Below are positions 10,688 through 19,297 of a DNA stretch of 64,000 nucleotides, piece by piece. The stretch spans positions 1,240,001 through 1,304,000 of the forward strand of contig NZ_PDJC01000001.1 in the NCBI RefSeq assembly GCF_002563675.1, in the 5' to 3' direction. Within the stretch, counting starts at the first letter, position 1. Every line of letters starts with the position of its first letter. The stretch is from Propionicimonas paludicola (GTDB taxonomy: Bacteria > Actinomycetota > Actinomycetes > Propionibacteriales > Propionibacteriaceae). Made by a program: the position numbers and the translations under genes. Under the pieces are notes generated by a model, which did not search any database, was not told the origin of the DNA, and saw only the letters and a program-made list of their open reading frames with translations.

Positions 10688-11560
10688 ATGAGTTCACATT
10701 CGGCGAAGCGGGCCGGACGGCCGCTGTCGGAGTTGCTGCGGGTACCGGCCGGTCCGGTCCGGTTGGCTGACTTCGACCCGTCCGCCACCCCGGGGTACCC
10801 GGGCCACGGCAAGTCCGACTCGCAGGAGGAGACCGACGCCTTGGGCGTCGAGCTGTCCGACCTGCAGGAGGTCCTCTACGCCAATGGACGATCGGAGCCG
10901 GAGACGGCTCCGGGGGTGCTGGTGGTGTTGCAGGGGATGGACACCTCGGGCAAGGGCGGGGTGATCCGGCACGCGATCGGTTTGGTGGATCCACAAGGCG
11001 TCCAGCTGGCTGCGTTCAAGGCGCCCACCGCCGAGGAACGCGCGCACGACTTCCTGTGGCGGATCCGCAAGGCACTGCCCGGTCCGGGAATGATCGGCAT
11101 CTTCGACCGCTCGCACTACGAGGACGTCCTGGTGGTGCGGGTCGAGTCGCTGGTGCCGGAGGCCGAGTGGCGCCGGCGCTACGACCAGATCAACGAGTTC
11201 GAAGCCGAACTGGTCGCCGGTGGCACCACGGTGATCAAGTGCATGCTCAATGTCTCCTTCGAGGAGCAGCGCCGTCGGCTCGCCGAGCGGCTGGCCGAGC
11301 CCAGCAAGTACTGGAAGTACAACCCCGGCGACGTTGACGCGCGGCTGAAGTGGCCGGCCTACCAGGAGGCCTACGCGGCCGCTCTGGAGCTGTGCAACAC
11401 CCCGGACGCGCCCTGGCACGTGATTCCGGCGGACCGCAAGTGGTATCGCAACTGGGCGGTGGCCGAGTTGCTGCGCGAGGCGTTGGCCGACCTGAAGCTG
11501 GACTGGCCCCCGGCCGAGTTCGATGTCGCCACCGAGCAGGCCCGGGTGGAGGCGAGCTGA
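10688..11560 (+). CDS. polyphosphate kinase 2 family protein
   Basis: 290 residues with one PPK2 domain. The P-loop GMDTSGKGGVIRH (Walker A) and the lid/Walker B region FDRSHYEDVLVVRV are both intact. PPK2 enzymes transfer phosphate between polyphosphate and nucleotides; one-domain members often make ATP or GTP from polyphosphate, and the direction and nucleotide here are not certain. There is no clear Shine-Dalgarno sequence. TAAGAC seven bases upstream is an imperfect -10, so it may be leaderless. It is divergent from ligC and convergent with the CbiX-like gene, with no spare sequence between stops. Confidence 0.9.
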   Translation: MSSHSAKRAGRPLSELLRVPAGPVRLADFDPSATPGYPGHGKSDSQEETDALGVELSDLQEVLYANGRSEPETAPGVLVVLQGMDTSGKGGVIRHAIGLVDPQGVQLAAFKAPTAEERAHDFLWRIRKALPGPGMIGIFDRSHYEDVLVVRVESLVPEAEWRRRYDQINEFEAELVAGGTTVIKCMLNVSFEEQRRRLAERLAEPSKYWKYNPGDVDARLKWPAYQEAYAAALELCNTPDAPWHVIPADRKWYRNWAVAELLREALADLKLDWPPAEFDVATEQARVEAS

Positions 11561-11561
11561 C

Positions 11562-12365
11562 TCAGGCGCTGACCACGCTCAGGTGCCGCTCGGGCACCTC
11601 TTCGGTCTCGGCGTCCTCCAGGCCGAAGTCGAGCAGATCCATGGCGGCGAACGCGTAGCGAGCCAGGACCAGGTCGATCACCTCGCGGGCTGCCCCCAGC
11701 GGTTCGCTCACGGCGACTGCGCCGTAGCGGTAAGCCAGATCCGACTGCGCGCGGTAGGACTCGTCGGCAGCCAGGAAGAACGAACCCACGGCGATGTGCC
11801 GGCGGCCCTGGGCGCGCAGGCTCATGATCGCCTGAGCCACCGAGGGACCCGAATCGTCGGCGACCGCGGTCAGGCAGGGGAGCCGGTGGTGGGTCGACCA
11901 CTGCCGGGCCCGGCGGGCCAGCAGCGAGCTGCCGCGGACGTCGCCGCCGCAGTCGGCCGAGAGCACCAGTCCGTCCAGCTCGAGGCAACGAGCCTGGCTG
12001 AGCGAGGAGCGCAGCCGCTGGTCGAGGATGGTGAGCAGGCTCAGCTCGGGGCCGATCGGACGCGACATGGTGAAGCGCAGCTTCGGGTGCCGCGAGCGGG
12101 AGCGGCTGAGGACATCGTCCAGGAAGGGCGAGCAATCCACGGCGTGGGTCAGCTGGAGCGGAACCAGGACAACCTCGTCGATGCCGGCTTCGGCAATCTG
12201 ATCGGCCACCTGGCCGACCGAGGGCGGGCTCTGCTCGAGAAAGGCACCATGAATGGAGATCTCCGAACGCAACTGCTGCAATCCGCTACGCAACTCGTGG
12301 GTGACCTGAGCCACCATCGGGTCGGAGCTTCCGCGGGCCACCATCACAAGTGCTGGGGCAGTCAT
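11562..12365 (-). CDS. CbiX/sirohydrochlorin chelatase-like protein with altered first motif
   Basis: 267 residues with the tandem chelatase-fold layout. The start is the ATG at 12365, with AGGAAGG seven bases upstream. The first half has LVMVARGSSDP where active chelatases have a metal-binding HGSRDP, so the histidine is an arginine. The second expected histidine, after VPLxL, is also not in its usual place (VPLQLTHAVDCSP). The family inserts cobalt or iron into sirohydrochlorin. Here it may be inactive, divergent, or use other ligands. No other tetrapyrrole genes are nearby. Confidence 0.7.
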   Translation of the reverse strand: MTAPALVMVARGSSDPMVAQVTHELRSGLQQLRSEISIHGAFLEQSPPSVGQVADQIAEAGIDEVVLVPLQLTHAVDCSPFLDDVLSRSRSRHPKLRFTMSRPIGPELSLLTILDQRLRSSLSQARCLELDGLVLSADCGGDVRGSSLLARRARQWSTHHRLPCLTAVADDSGPSVAQAIMSLRAQGRRHIAVGSFFLAADESYRAQSDLAYRYGAVAVSEPLGAAREVIDLVLARYAFAAMDLLDFGLEDAETEEVPERHLSVVSA

Positions 12366-12431
12366 GCGCGTGCCTTCCTGTCTGAAGAGGACGGCTCCCT
12401 TGCCGGGTTTCCTGTCAGACACAAGAGTGGT

Positions 12432-12567
12432 CGTAACCATCTCGTTATGCAATTTCACGTACCGGACGCTGAGACGTCCGTCCAGATATTGAGATCGCCT
12501 GTTACGTGCGAGTTACGTAGGCGTTGGAAGTAGGCGACAAAGCGAGATGTCGTCCAGATTGTGGGAT
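12432..12567. repeat. repeats upstream of the CbiX-like gene
   Basis: An imperfect direct repeat of about 24 bases occurs at 12471-12495 and 12544-12567 (shared core GTCCAGAT preceded by GAGAYGTC and followed by GAT). Between the copies GTTACGT occurs twice, at 12501-12507 and 12512-12518, exactly 11 bases apart. Related GTAAC and GTTATG words occur near 12433 and 12444. All lie upstream of the minus-strand gene starting at 12365 and could be operator sites. Confidence 0.4.
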
Positions 12568-12606
12568 TTGGCTGTTCGGATGCCGGGACGGCTCTCCGGA
12601 GAGAGA

Positions 12607-12681
12607 TGGTGGGCGATACTGGGTTCGAACCAGTGACCTCTTCGGTGTGAACGAAGCGCGCTACCACTGCGCCAATCGCCC
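12607..12681 (-). tRNA. tRNA-Val (CAC)
   Basis: Cloverleaf on the minus strand: acceptor GGGCGAT pairs with ATCGCCC, and the anticodon stem CTTCG/CGAAG encloses loop TTCACAC, giving anticodon CAC. The T-loop is TTCGAAC. The 3' CCA is encoded (12607-12609), unlike the other three tRNAs here. A short palindrome CTCTCCGGAGAG at 12592-12603 follows and may end the transcript. Confidence 0.95.
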
Positions 12682-12721
12682 GCGACTTGGGTACATCCTC
12701 GGCTTCGCGGGGAGCCGATTG

Positions 12722-12793
12722 TGGGCGACACTGGGATCGAACCAGTGACCTCTTCCGTGTCAGGGAAGCGCGCTACCGCTGCGCCAGCCGCCC
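12722..12793 (-). tRNA. tRNA-Val (GAC)
   Basis: Acceptor GGGCGGC pairs with GTCGCCC (one G-U). The anticodon stem CTTCC/GGAAG encloses CTGACAC, giving GAC. Discriminator base A, and the following bases are CAA, so CCA must be added. It is a near-copy of the CAC isoacceptor in its D-arm and variable region. Confidence 0.95.
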
Positions 12794-12794
12794 G

Positions 12795-12865
12795 AGGTGG
12801 AGACGGGATTTGAACCCGTGTACACGGATTTGCAGTCCGTTGCCTCGCCTCTCGGCCACTCCACC
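12795..12865 (-). tRNA. tRNA-Cys (GCA)
   Basis: Acceptor GGTGGAG pairs with CTCCACC. The anticodon stem ACGGA/TCCGT encloses CTGCAAA, giving GCA. The discriminator is U, the cysteine identity base. CCA is not encoded. Its 3' end is only one base from the 5' end of tRNA-Val(GAC). Confidence 0.95.
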
Positions 12866-12908
12866 GGCGAGAGCCGGTCTCGAAGTCGGGATGATGAGAC
12901 CTTCTCCG

Positions 12909-12981
12909 AGCGGACGACGGGATTCGAACCCGCGACCCTCACCTTGGCAAGGTGATGCTCTACCAACTGAGCCACGTCCGC
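12909..12981 (-). tRNA. tRNA-Gly (GCC)
   Basis: Acceptor GCGGACG pairs with CGTCCGC. The anticodon stem TCACC/GGTGA encloses TTGCCAA, giving GCC. The discriminator is U, as usual for glycine. CCA is not encoded. It is the first gene of the four-tRNA transcript. Confidence 0.95.
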
Positions 12982-13013
12982 ATGCTCTTGCGTCCGGCGC
13001 AAGTGCGAGAGCA

Positions 13014-13042
13014 ACCATAACCTAAGCCCTGACCGGCCGCAA
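13014..13042 (-). promoter_or_regulatory. promoter of the tRNA operon
   Basis: On the minus strand TTGCGG (13037-13042) and TATGGT (13014-13019) are separated by exactly 17 bases, a good primary-sigma promoter. Transcription would start near 13007, some 25 bases before tRNA-Gly. No second promoter was seen between the tRNAs. Confidence 0.7.
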
Positions 13043-13206
13043 AACGGGTGCTCGCAGGCCCTCATTCCCGACCCGACAACGCTACTCGGAAGGGTCTCTC
13101 GACCGGCCGGGCGGCCGGCGAAGGTGATCGCTGTGCGGTGGCGCCGCGACGCACGTCCCGGCGATCTGCGGCAGACTAGGAGGCCGCAAGGAAAGGAAGT
13201 CCACCC

Positions 13207-15186
13207 GTGTCCGTGTCCATCACCGTGTCAGCCCTGCAGTCCCAGCCCGAGGCGAGGACGGTCGAGGCCGGCACTACCGCGCTGACCTTGTTCGGCGATC
13301 GCACCGTGGTGGCAGCGCGGATCAACGGACGGCTGGTCGACCTGACCACCGAGGTGGCCGAGGGTGACGTCGTCGAGGCGGTCGCGATCGACAGCCCGGA
13401 CGGCCTGAACGTGATCCGACACTCCTGCGCCCACGTGGCCGCACAGGCCGTGCAGTCACTGTTCGTCGAAGCCAAGCTCGGCATCGGGCCGCCCATCACC
13501 GACGGCTTCTACTACGACTTCCAGGTGCCCACCCCGTTCACCCCGGAGGACTACCGGGCGATCGACAAGGCCATGGGCCGGATCGTCAAGGAGAAGCAGC
13601 GCTTCGTCCGCCGGGTCGTCAGCGATGATCGGGCCCGAGAGGAGTTGGCGACCGAGCCGTACAAGCTCGAGCTGATCGGTCTGAAGGGCAACAGCGACGC
13701 GACCGAGGGCGCCTCGGTCGAGGTCGGCGCCGGCGAACTGACCATCTACGACAACGTCCGCCGCGACGGCTCGGTGGCCTGGCGCGACCTGTGTCGCGGC
13801 CCGCACGTCCCGGACACCTCCTACTTGAAGGCGTTCGCGATCACCCGCAGTTCGGCCGCTTACTGGCGTGGCGATCAGGCCAACGCTCAGCTGCAGCGCC
13901 TGTATGGGACGGCCTGGCCGACCAAGGAGGACCTGGTCGCCTACCAGGAGCGTCTGGCCGAGGCGGCCCGCCGCGACCACCGGAAGCTGGGCACCGAGCT
14001 CGACCTGTTCAGCTTCCCCGAGGAGCTGGGCGCCGGTCTGCCGGTCTTCCATCCCAAGGGTGGAGTGCTGAAGCGGGTCATGGAGGACTACGTCCGGGCC
14101 GCGCACATCAAGGCTGGCTTCTCGTACGTGGGCACCCCGCACATCTCCAAGGAGGGGCTGTTCCACACCTCCGGGCACCTGCCGTACTACGCCGACGGGA
14201 TGTTCCCGCCCATGGACGACGACGGCCAGAACTATTACCTCAAGGCAATGAACTGCCCGATGCACAACCTGATCTTCAAGAGCCGGGGCCGCTCGTACCG
14301 CGAGCTGCCGCTGCGCTTCTTCGAGTTCGGCACGGTGTACCGCAATGAGAAGTCCGGCGTCCTGCAAGGACTCACCCGGGTGCGCTCGATCACCCAGGAC
14401 GACTCGCACTCCTATGTGATGGCCGAGCATGCCGCCGACGAGGTCAAGCATCTGCTCACCTTCGTGACCAACCTGCTGGAGGACTTCGGCCTGGACGACT
14501 ACTACCTCGAGCTGTCCACCAGAGACACCGAGGGCAGCAAGTCCACCAAGTTCATCGGCTCGGACGAGCAGTGGGAGAAGGCCACCGCCATCCTCGAGCA
14601 GGTCGGCCTCGAGTCCGGGCTCGCGCTCGTCCCTGATCCGGGCGGAGCGGCCTACTACGGGCCGAAGATCTCGGTGCAGGCCAAGGATGCGATCGGACGC
14701 ACCTGGCAGATGTCGACGATCCAGTACGACTTCAACCAGCCGGCCCGGTTCGGCCTGACCTACACCGGTCCGGACGGGCACCCGGCCGAGCCGGTGATGA
14801 TCCACTCGGCCAAGTTCGGCTCGATCGAGCGTTTCATCGGCGTGCTCACCGAGCACTACGCCGGGGCCTTCCCGGCCTGGCTGGCGCCGGTGCAGGTGAT
14901 CGCCATCCCGGTGGCCGCCGAGTACGACGACTACCTGGCCGGGATCGCCGCCCAGCTCACCGAGGCCGGCATCCGGGTTGAGGTTGATCGTTCCGATGAT
15001 CGCTTCGGCAAGAAGATCCGCAATGCGCAGACCCAGAAGGTGCCGTTCATGCTGATCGCCGGCGAGGCGGACGCCGCCGCGGGCGCGGTGTCGTTCCGCT
15101 ACCGGGACGGCAGCCAGAACAACGGTGTGGCAATCGAGGACGCGATCGCCGAGATCATCGCGAATACCCGTCCGCCGCAGCGATGA
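13207..15186 (+). CDS. thrS: threonine-tRNA ligase
   Basis: A 659-residue class II synthetase that charges tRNA-Thr. Domains in order: TGS (about residues 1-65), an editing domain with HSCAH and DGFYYDF, the catalytic core with [13 protein letters not shown] and [13 protein letters not shown], and an anticodon-binding domain from VQVIAIPV. The GTG start has AAGGAAG seven bases upstream. The 164-bp leader region behind the tRNA promoter holds a CCGGCC/GGCCGG hairpin at 13103-13118, but I see no T-box. The next gene starts inside the stop codon (ATGA). thrS, HIT and pgsA keep the mycobacterial order. Confidence 0.97.
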   Translation: MSVSITVSALQSQPEARTVEAGTTALTLFGDRTVVAARINGRLVDLTTEVAEGDVVEAVAIDSPDGLNVIRHSCAHVAAQAVQSLFVEAKLGIGPPITDGFYYDFQVPTPFTPEDYRAIDKAMGRIVKEKQRFVRRVVSDDRAREELATEPYKLELIGLKGNSDATEGASVEVGAGELTIYDNVRRDGSVAWRDLCRGPHVPDTSYLKAFAITRSSAAYWRGDQANAQLQRLYGTAWPTKEDLVAYQERLAEAARRDHRKLGTELDLFSFPEELGAGLPVFHPKGGVLKRVMEDYVRAAHIKAGFSYVGTPHISKEGLFHTSGHLPYYADGMFPPMDDDGQNYYLKAMNCPMHNLIFKSRGRSYRELPLRFFEFGTVYRNEKSGVLQGLTRVRSITQDDSHSYVMAEHAADEVKHLLTFVTNLLEDFGLDDYYLELSTRDTEGSKSTKFIGSDEQWEKATAILEQVGLESGLALVPDPGGAAYYGPKISVQAKDAIGRTWQMSTIQYDFNQPARFGLTYTGPDGHPAEPVMIHSAKFGSIERFIGVLTEHYAGAFPAWLAPVQVIAIPVAAEYDDYLAGIAAQLTEAGIRVEVDRSDDRFGKKIRNAQTQKVPFMLIAGEADAAAGAVSFRYRDGSQNNGVAIEDAIAEIIANTRPPQR

Positions 15187-15728
15187 CCGGGGCCGAACCG
15201 GCGTCCGGGCTGCCGGGGGATCCGGACGGCTACCAGCGGCTGTGGACGCCGCACCGCATGGTCTACATCAAGGGCGAGAACAAGCCGGAGAGCGCGGCCG
15301 CTGAGGTCTGCCCGTTCTGCCGGGTGGGCGGCCTCGACGACGCCGAGGCACTGATCGTCCATCGCGGACGGCTGGCCTTCGTGGTGCTGAACCTGTACCC
15401 CTACGCTCCGGGCCATCTGCTGATCTGCCCGAACCGGCATATCGCCGACTGGACCGAGGCGACCCCGGAGGAGCGGGCCGAGATCGGGGAGCTCACCGCC
15501 ACGGCCATGACCGTGCTGCGGGCGGTGTCCGGCCCGGGTGGCTTCAACCTGGGTGTGAACCAGGGCTCGGTGGCCGGGGCCGGCATTGCCGCGCACCTGC
15601 ACCAGCATGTCGTCCCACGCTGGTTGGGCGACGCCAATTTCCTTCCGGTGGTCGGCCAGACCAAGGCAATTCCGCAGTTGCTGGGCGAGACGCGCGCCGT
15701 TCTGGCCGACGCGTGGAACCGCCACTAG
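15183..15728 (+). CDS. HIT-domain diadenosine polyphosphate hydrolase/phosphorylase
   Basis: 181 residues. The histidine triad is [10 protein letters not shown], with a CPFC pair near residue 45 as in the mycobacterial Rv2613c group, which has been described as an Ap4A phosphorylase. It overlaps thrS by ATGA. Aminoacyl-tRNA synthetases make Ap4A as a by-product, so the pairing with thrS is sensible. Whether this copy is a phosphorylase or a hydrolase is inference from the family. Confidence 0.88.
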   Translation: MTGAEPASGLPGDPDGYQRLWTPHRMVYIKGENKPESAAAEVCPFCRVGGLDDAEALIVHRGRLAFVVLNLYPYAPGHLLICPNRHIADWTEATPEERAEIGELTATAMTVLRAVSGPGGFNLGVNQGSVAGAGIAAHLHQHVVPRWLGDANFLPVVGQTKAIPQLLGETRAVLADAWNRH

Positions 15729-15739
15729 TGGCTGTGGCC

Positions 15740-15745
15740 TAGGCT
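15740..15745 (+). promoter_or_regulatory. -10 element, leaderless promoter of pgsA
   Basis: TAGGCT lies six bases before the ATG at 15752, inside the 23-bp gap after the HIT gene, so pgsA may also be transcribed on its own. Confidence 0.5.
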
Positions 15746-15751
15746 GGGCGA

Positions 15752-16360
15752 ATGGCAGGCGAACCGTACGACACCGAGCGGGTGTTCACGGTACCCAATG
15801 TGCTCAGCTTCATTCGGCTGGCCGGAGTACCGCTGTTCCTGTGGCTGTTGCTGGTTCGCGAGGCGGACATCTGGGCCGTGGTGGTGCTCGCCATCGGCGG
15901 CGCCACCGACTGGCTGGACGGCTACCTGGCCCGCAGCTGGCACCAACGCTCCCGGCTGGGTCAGGTCCTCGACCCGCTGGCTGACCGTCTCTACATCCTG
16001 GCCACTCTGGTCGGCTTCGCGATCCGCGAGATCGTGCCCTGGTGGCTGGTCGCGCTGCTGGCGGCTCGGGACGTGCTGATGTTCACCACCATCTGGCCGG
16101 CACTGCGCCGCCGGGGCTTCGTCAGTCTTCCGGTGCACTTTCTGGGCAAGGCCGCGACCTTCGCGCTGCTCTACGCCTTCCCGCTGGTCCTCCTGGGCTC
16201 CGGCGACGATGCCTGGCAGATCGGCATGCGAGTGGTCGGCTGGGCCTGCGTGATCTGGGGCACCGCGCTCTACTGGTGGTCGGGGCTGCTCTACATCGGC
16301 CAAGGCATCGACGTCGTCCGTCGGTTCCCGCTGAATCGCGCGGGCGCATCGCAGGTGTGA
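15752..16360 (+). CDS. pgsA: CDP-alcohol phosphatidyltransferase (PI-phosphate synthase-like)
   Basis: A 202-residue integral membrane enzyme with about six helices. The CDP-alcohol signature D-x2-D-G-x2-A-R-x8-G-x3-D-x3-D is complete (TDWLDGYLAR to LDPLAD). Position after thrS and HIT matches mycobacterial pgsA1, which makes phosphatidylinositol phosphate from CDP-diacylglycerol and inositol phosphate. By family alone it could instead act on glycerol phosphate. The mannosyltransferase gene at 47.6 kb would fit a PI-mannoside-containing envelope. Confidence 0.85.
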   Translation: MAGEPYDTERVFTVPNVLSFIRLAGVPLFLWLLLVREADIWAVVVLAIGGATDWLDGYLARSWHQRSRLGQVLDPLADRLYILATLVGFAIREIVPWWLVALLAARDVLMFTTIWPALRRRGFVSLPVHFLGKAATFALLYAFPLVLLGSGDDAWQIGMRVVGWACVIWGTALYWWSGLLYIGQGIDVVRRFPLNRAGASQV

Positions 16361-16440
16361 TCCGAACCTCACTGGGTGGTTGAGGGTAGGGTGTTGCCCG
16401 GCACTGGGAGGTGCCTGCGCGACGAAATCAAGGAGTGACC

Positions 16441-16821
16441 GTGTACCCAGATGATCTCAGCTACACGCCCAAGCACGAGTGGGTCCGTCAGGGTGCCGGC
16501 GACGTCGTCCGCGTCGGAATCACCAGCTTCGCGGCCGGGGAACTCGGTGACGTGGTCTTCGTTTCGCTGCCTCAGGTGGGCGAAGAGATCGCCCTCGGCG
16601 ACGCCTGCGCGGAGGTCGAGTCGACCAAGAGCGTTTCGGACGTGTACTCGCCGGCCACCGGCGTGATCACCGCCGTGAACGAGCTCCTCAACGACTCTCC
16701 CGAAACCGTGAACTCTGACCCTTACGGTGATGGTTGGCTGTTCGAGGTCGAGCTTTCCGATCCCAGCGAGTTGGACGACTTGCTTGACGCTGACAGCTAC
16801 GCCGAACAGGTGGCGGGTTAG
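16441..16821 (+). CDS. gcvH: glycine cleavage system H protein
   Basis: 126 residues. The lipoyl lysine is K63 in EVESTKSVSDVYSP, and the hammerhead-fold neighbours KHEWV and GITSFA are present. H protein carries the aminomethyl group between the P, T and L proteins. The GTG start at 16441 is chosen because AAGGAG lies five bases upstream; the frame is open 30 bases further. TAGGGT at 16387-16392 is a candidate -10. There is no room for a glycine riboswitch. It heads the gcvH-garA-ftsR cluster. Confidence 0.95.
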   Translation: MYPDDLSYTPKHEWVRQGAGDVVRVGITSFAAGELGDVVFVSLPQVGEEIALGDACAEVESTKSVSDVYSPATGVITAVNELLNDSPETVNSDPYGDGWLFEVELSDPSELDDLLDADSYAEQVAG

Positions 16822-16869
16822 GCTGAAGCTCAACTGTAGAGCTTCGCGACGCGGAGAGGAGGTGGCGTC

Positions 16870-17352
16870 ATGCTGAGTTGTCCGGCGTGTGGGCACGATC
16901 TGGTTGAGACTGTGAACTTCTGCCCGCACTGTGGGGCCAGCCTGGCCAAGCTGTCCGGTGACACCACCCGAGTGATCACCCCGGTGGTGGAGGAGTTCCG
17001 CGCCGAGGACCTGCCCGATGCGGACGCCGCGGCCATCGCTGCGCTGCCGTCCGGTTCTGCGCTGCTGATCGTTCTGCGCGGTGGGCACGCCGACGGACGG
17101 TTCCTGATCGACTCCGATGTGGTCACTGCCGGCCGGCACCCGCGCTGCGACATCTTCCTCGACGACATCACGGTCTCCCGGCATCACGCCCGATTCACCC
17201 GCCGCGACGGCAGCGTGTGGGTGAGCGACGAGAACAGCCTCAACGGCACCTACGTGAACAAGAACCTGGTCGAGCAGGAGCTCGCCCTGCAGTCCGGCGA
17301 TGAGGTGCAGATCGGGAAGTACCGGATGGTGTTCTTCTCCGGGCAGGGCTGA
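16870..17352 (+). CDS. garA: FHA-domain regulator, GarA/OdhI type with N-terminal zinc ribbon
   Basis: 160 residues. The N-terminus is a four-cysteine zinc ribbon (CPACG and CPHCG), followed by a DTT pair near residue 33 and an FHA domain at about 62-155 with GRHPRCDIFLDD, SRHHA and LNGTYVN. The FHA part is very close to mycobacterial GarA, which binds 2-oxoglutarate enzymes until a threonine in its N-terminal ETT motif is phosphorylated. The DTT here may be that switch, but this is inference. GAGGAGG stands seven bases before the ATG. GarA and OdhI lack the zinc ribbon as I recall them. The stop overlaps ftsR (TGATG). Confidence 0.88.
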   Translation: MLSCPACGHDLVETVNFCPHCGASLAKLSGDTTRVITPVVEEFRAEDLPDADAAAIAALPSGSALLIVLRGGHADGRFLIDSDVVTAGRHPRCDIFLDDITVSRHHARFTRRDGSVWVSDENSLNGTYVNKNLVEQELALQSGDEVQIGKYRMVFFSGQG

Positions 17353-18050
17353 TGGCTCTCGGGCTGCGCAGCATTGGCCAGGTGCTGGCCGTACTCAAGC
17401 CCGAGTTCGAGGACATCTCCATCTCCAAGATCAGGTTCCTCGAGTCGGAAGGATTGATCTCGCCTGAGCGAGCGCCTTCGGGCTATCGGCGTTACGCCGA
17501 ATCCGACATCGAGCGGCTGCGCTACATCCTCGATGTGCAGAAGAACCATTACCTGCCGCTGAAGGTGATCCGCGAGCACCTCGACATGATGGATCGCGGG
17601 CAGCAGCCGCCGGCCCTGTCATCGGCCACCAGTGCGCCGGCCGAAGGCGACCCGGTCGAGCAGGCCAACGCCCTGGCGCCGCGTCCGGTGCCGCCGAAGC
17701 GGGCCATCCGAGTGACGCGCCGCGAGCTGCTGGATCTCAGTGGCCTGACTGACGCCGCACTCAACGAGCTGGAGAAGCATCAGTTGGTGGTCCCGCGCCG
17801 AGGCACCATCTACTACGGACGCGACGCGCTCACCGTCGCCGTGATCGCCCGCAAGCTGGCCGCCTTCGGCATGGACGCCCGGCATCTGCGCGTGGTCAAG
17901 CAGGCCGCAGAACGGGAGGTCGGCTTGATCGAGCAGGCCATCGCCCCTCACCTTCGGCGCAACCCGACCTCCCGTGCGTTGCCGGCCGAGGTGATGCAGC
18001 TGGTCCTGCACGCCCATGCCGCCATCATGCGTTCCCAGCTGCCGCAGTGA
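17352..18050 (+). CDS. ftsR: MerR-family transcriptional regulator, FtsR type
   Basis: 232 residues with a MerR winged helix at about 5-75 (SISKIRFLESEGLI, SGYRRY, DIERLRYIL), a linker, and a second helical region with LSGLTDAALNELEKH and YYGRDALTVA. It matches the Rv1828/FtsR protein found after garA in actinobacteria; the corynebacterial member activates ftsZ. No metal-binding cysteines are visible. Its ATG overlaps the garA stop by one base, so both are co-translated. Confidence 0.88.
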   Translation: MALGLRSIGQVLAVLKPEFEDISISKIRFLESEGLISPERAPSGYRRYAESDIERLRYILDVQKNHYLPLKVIREHLDMMDRGQQPPALSSATSAPAEGDPVEQANALAPRPVPPKRAIRVTRRELLDLSGLTDAALNELEKHQLVVPRRGTIYYGRDALTVAVIARKLAAFGMDARHLRVVKQAAEREVGLIEQAIAPHLRRNPTSRALPAEVMQLVLHAHAAIMRSQLPQ

Positions 18051-18058
18051 GGTTGGCG

Positions 18059-18553
18059 ATGATTGAGGTCCGAGTAGCCGAGATACGAGTGTCCGGGGTG
18101 GAGACCGCCCCGGTGGTGGTGCTGGTCGAGGTGGGCGGCGCCGGCCGCCGGCTGCCGATTTGGATGAGCCACGGCGGGGCAGCGGCGATCTTCGGGGCCA
18201 CCGATGAGCCCGACGAGGATCGTCCCAGCATTCACGATGTGGCCGGACAGCTCGCGCTGGCCCTGGCCGAGCCACTGATCGAGGCCCGGATCACCGCCTG
18301 TGACGAGGGCGAGTACTACGCCGAGCTGGTCTTCGCCAACCGTGCCATCGCCACCCGCGCCAGCGACGCCATCGCGGTCGCGCTGCGGGTGGGCTGCCGC
18401 GTGTTGTGTGCCCCGGAGGTGTTGGACGAGTACGGCCTGATTCCTGCGCCGGACGCCGATCCCTTGGTCGGAGACGACGAGGTGGAGCGGTTCCGCGAGT
18501 TCCTGGACAGCGTCAACCCCGATGACTTCTCCGGGGGGCCCGAGAAACTCTGA
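18059..18553 (+). CDS. bifunctional nuclease domain protein (DUF151)
   Basis: 164 residues. The core IEVRVAEIRV and LPIWMSHGGAAAI, then HDVAGQLALAL and the acidic ASDAIAVALRVG segment, are the DUF151/bifunctional nuclease pattern. Plant and bacterial members degrade RNA and DNA or act in regulation. The ATG at 18059 is preferred because family members begin at this point; a GTG at 18047 overlaps the upstream stop and is possible. Gene order matches Rv1829. Confidence 0.85.
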   Translation: MIEVRVAEIRVSGVETAPVVVLVEVGGAGRRLPIWMSHGGAAAIFGATDEPDEDRPSIHDVAGQLALALAEPLIEARITACDEGEYYAELVFANRAIATRASDAIAVALRVGCRVLCAPEVLDEYGLIPAPDADPLVGDDEVERFREFLDSVNPDDFSGGPEKL

Positions 18554-18602
18554 GGTGCTGCTTCAGAGTCCAGGGCGGTCCGGCGCGGCGTCCGGCGTGT
18601 CG

Positions 18603-18632
18603 TTGACCGCGGTCGGCACTGCCGATTAGCGT
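18603..18632 (+). promoter_or_regulatory. promoter upstream of second MerR gene
   Basis: TTGACC (18603-18608) and TAGCGT (18627-18632) are 18 bases apart, in the 125-bp gap before the gene at 18679. Expected start of transcription is near 18639, leaving a leader of about 40 bases with GGAAGGGG. Confidence 0.55.
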
Positions 18633-18678
18633 CGTAATCCCAGCGCGGTAGTTCGCTGAATCGGAAGGGGCTGGACCA

Positions 18679-19245
18679 ATGAACGCAGGGCATGAGGCAG
18701 TAGCTGCCGGCCAGGGCGTGCAGGATCTGCTGTTCGAGGGCGACTTCGCTCCGATGCCCGACGATCTCGGCTTCCGCGGGCCAGTGGCCTGTCGGGCGGC
18801 TGGCATCACCTACCGCCAGTTGGACTACTGGGCCCGGACCGGACTGGTGGTGCCCGAGGTGCGCTCTGCGGAGGGCTCCGGCACCCAGCGGCTGTACAGC
18901 TTCCGTGACCTGCTGATGCTGAAGGTGATCAAGCGGCTGATCGATGCCGGCATCTCGCTGCAGCAGATCCGCACTGCGGTCGACCACCTGCGGGCTCGCG
19001 GGGTGGACGATCTGACCGAGGTCACTCTTCTCAGCGACGGTGTCTCGGTCTACGAGTGCACCTCCGACGACCAGGTGATCGACCTGCTCAAGGGTGGCCA
19101 GGGCATGTTCGGGATCGCCCTGGGCGGCGTCTGGCGCGACATCGAGGGCACCCTGCACGAGCTTCCGGCCGAGCGCGCCGAGGAGCCGGTGGCTCCGGCC
19201 AACGACGAGCTCTCCCAGCGCCGTCGGGCACGAATCGCCGGCTGA
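18679..19245 (+). CDS. MerR-family transcriptional regulator (Rv1830 type)
   Basis: 188 residues. The MerR HTH spans about 33-105 ([32 protein letters not shown]), followed by a helix ([13 protein letters not shown]) and a C-terminal domain with no metal or ligand motif. Sequence and position match the third regulator of the mycobacterial gcvH-garA cluster. GGAAGGGG precedes the ATG by eight bases and it has its own promoter. Ligand unknown. Confidence 0.85.
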   Translation: MNAGHEAVAAGQGVQDLLFEGDFAPMPDDLGFRGPVACRAAGITYRQLDYWARTGLVVPEVRSAEGSGTQRLYSFRDLLMLKVIKRLIDAGISLQQIRTAVDHLRARGVDDLTEVTLLSDGVSVYECTSDDQVIDLLKGGQGMFGIALGGVWRDIEGTLHELPAERAEEPVAPANDELSQRRRARIAG

Positions 19246-19297
19246 GCCGGACCGCGGCGAGCCCTGCCGAGCACGGCAGGATAGGTTTGGTCGTGCT

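Noticed and set aside
13043-13206. T-box or other leader before thrS
   Set aside because: No T-box sequence or specifier hairpin found; only a short CCGGCC hairpin.
16361-16440. glycine riboswitch before gcvH
   Set aside because: Only 80 bases are available and no paired glycine aptamer pattern is seen; likewise 52 bases before gcvP.
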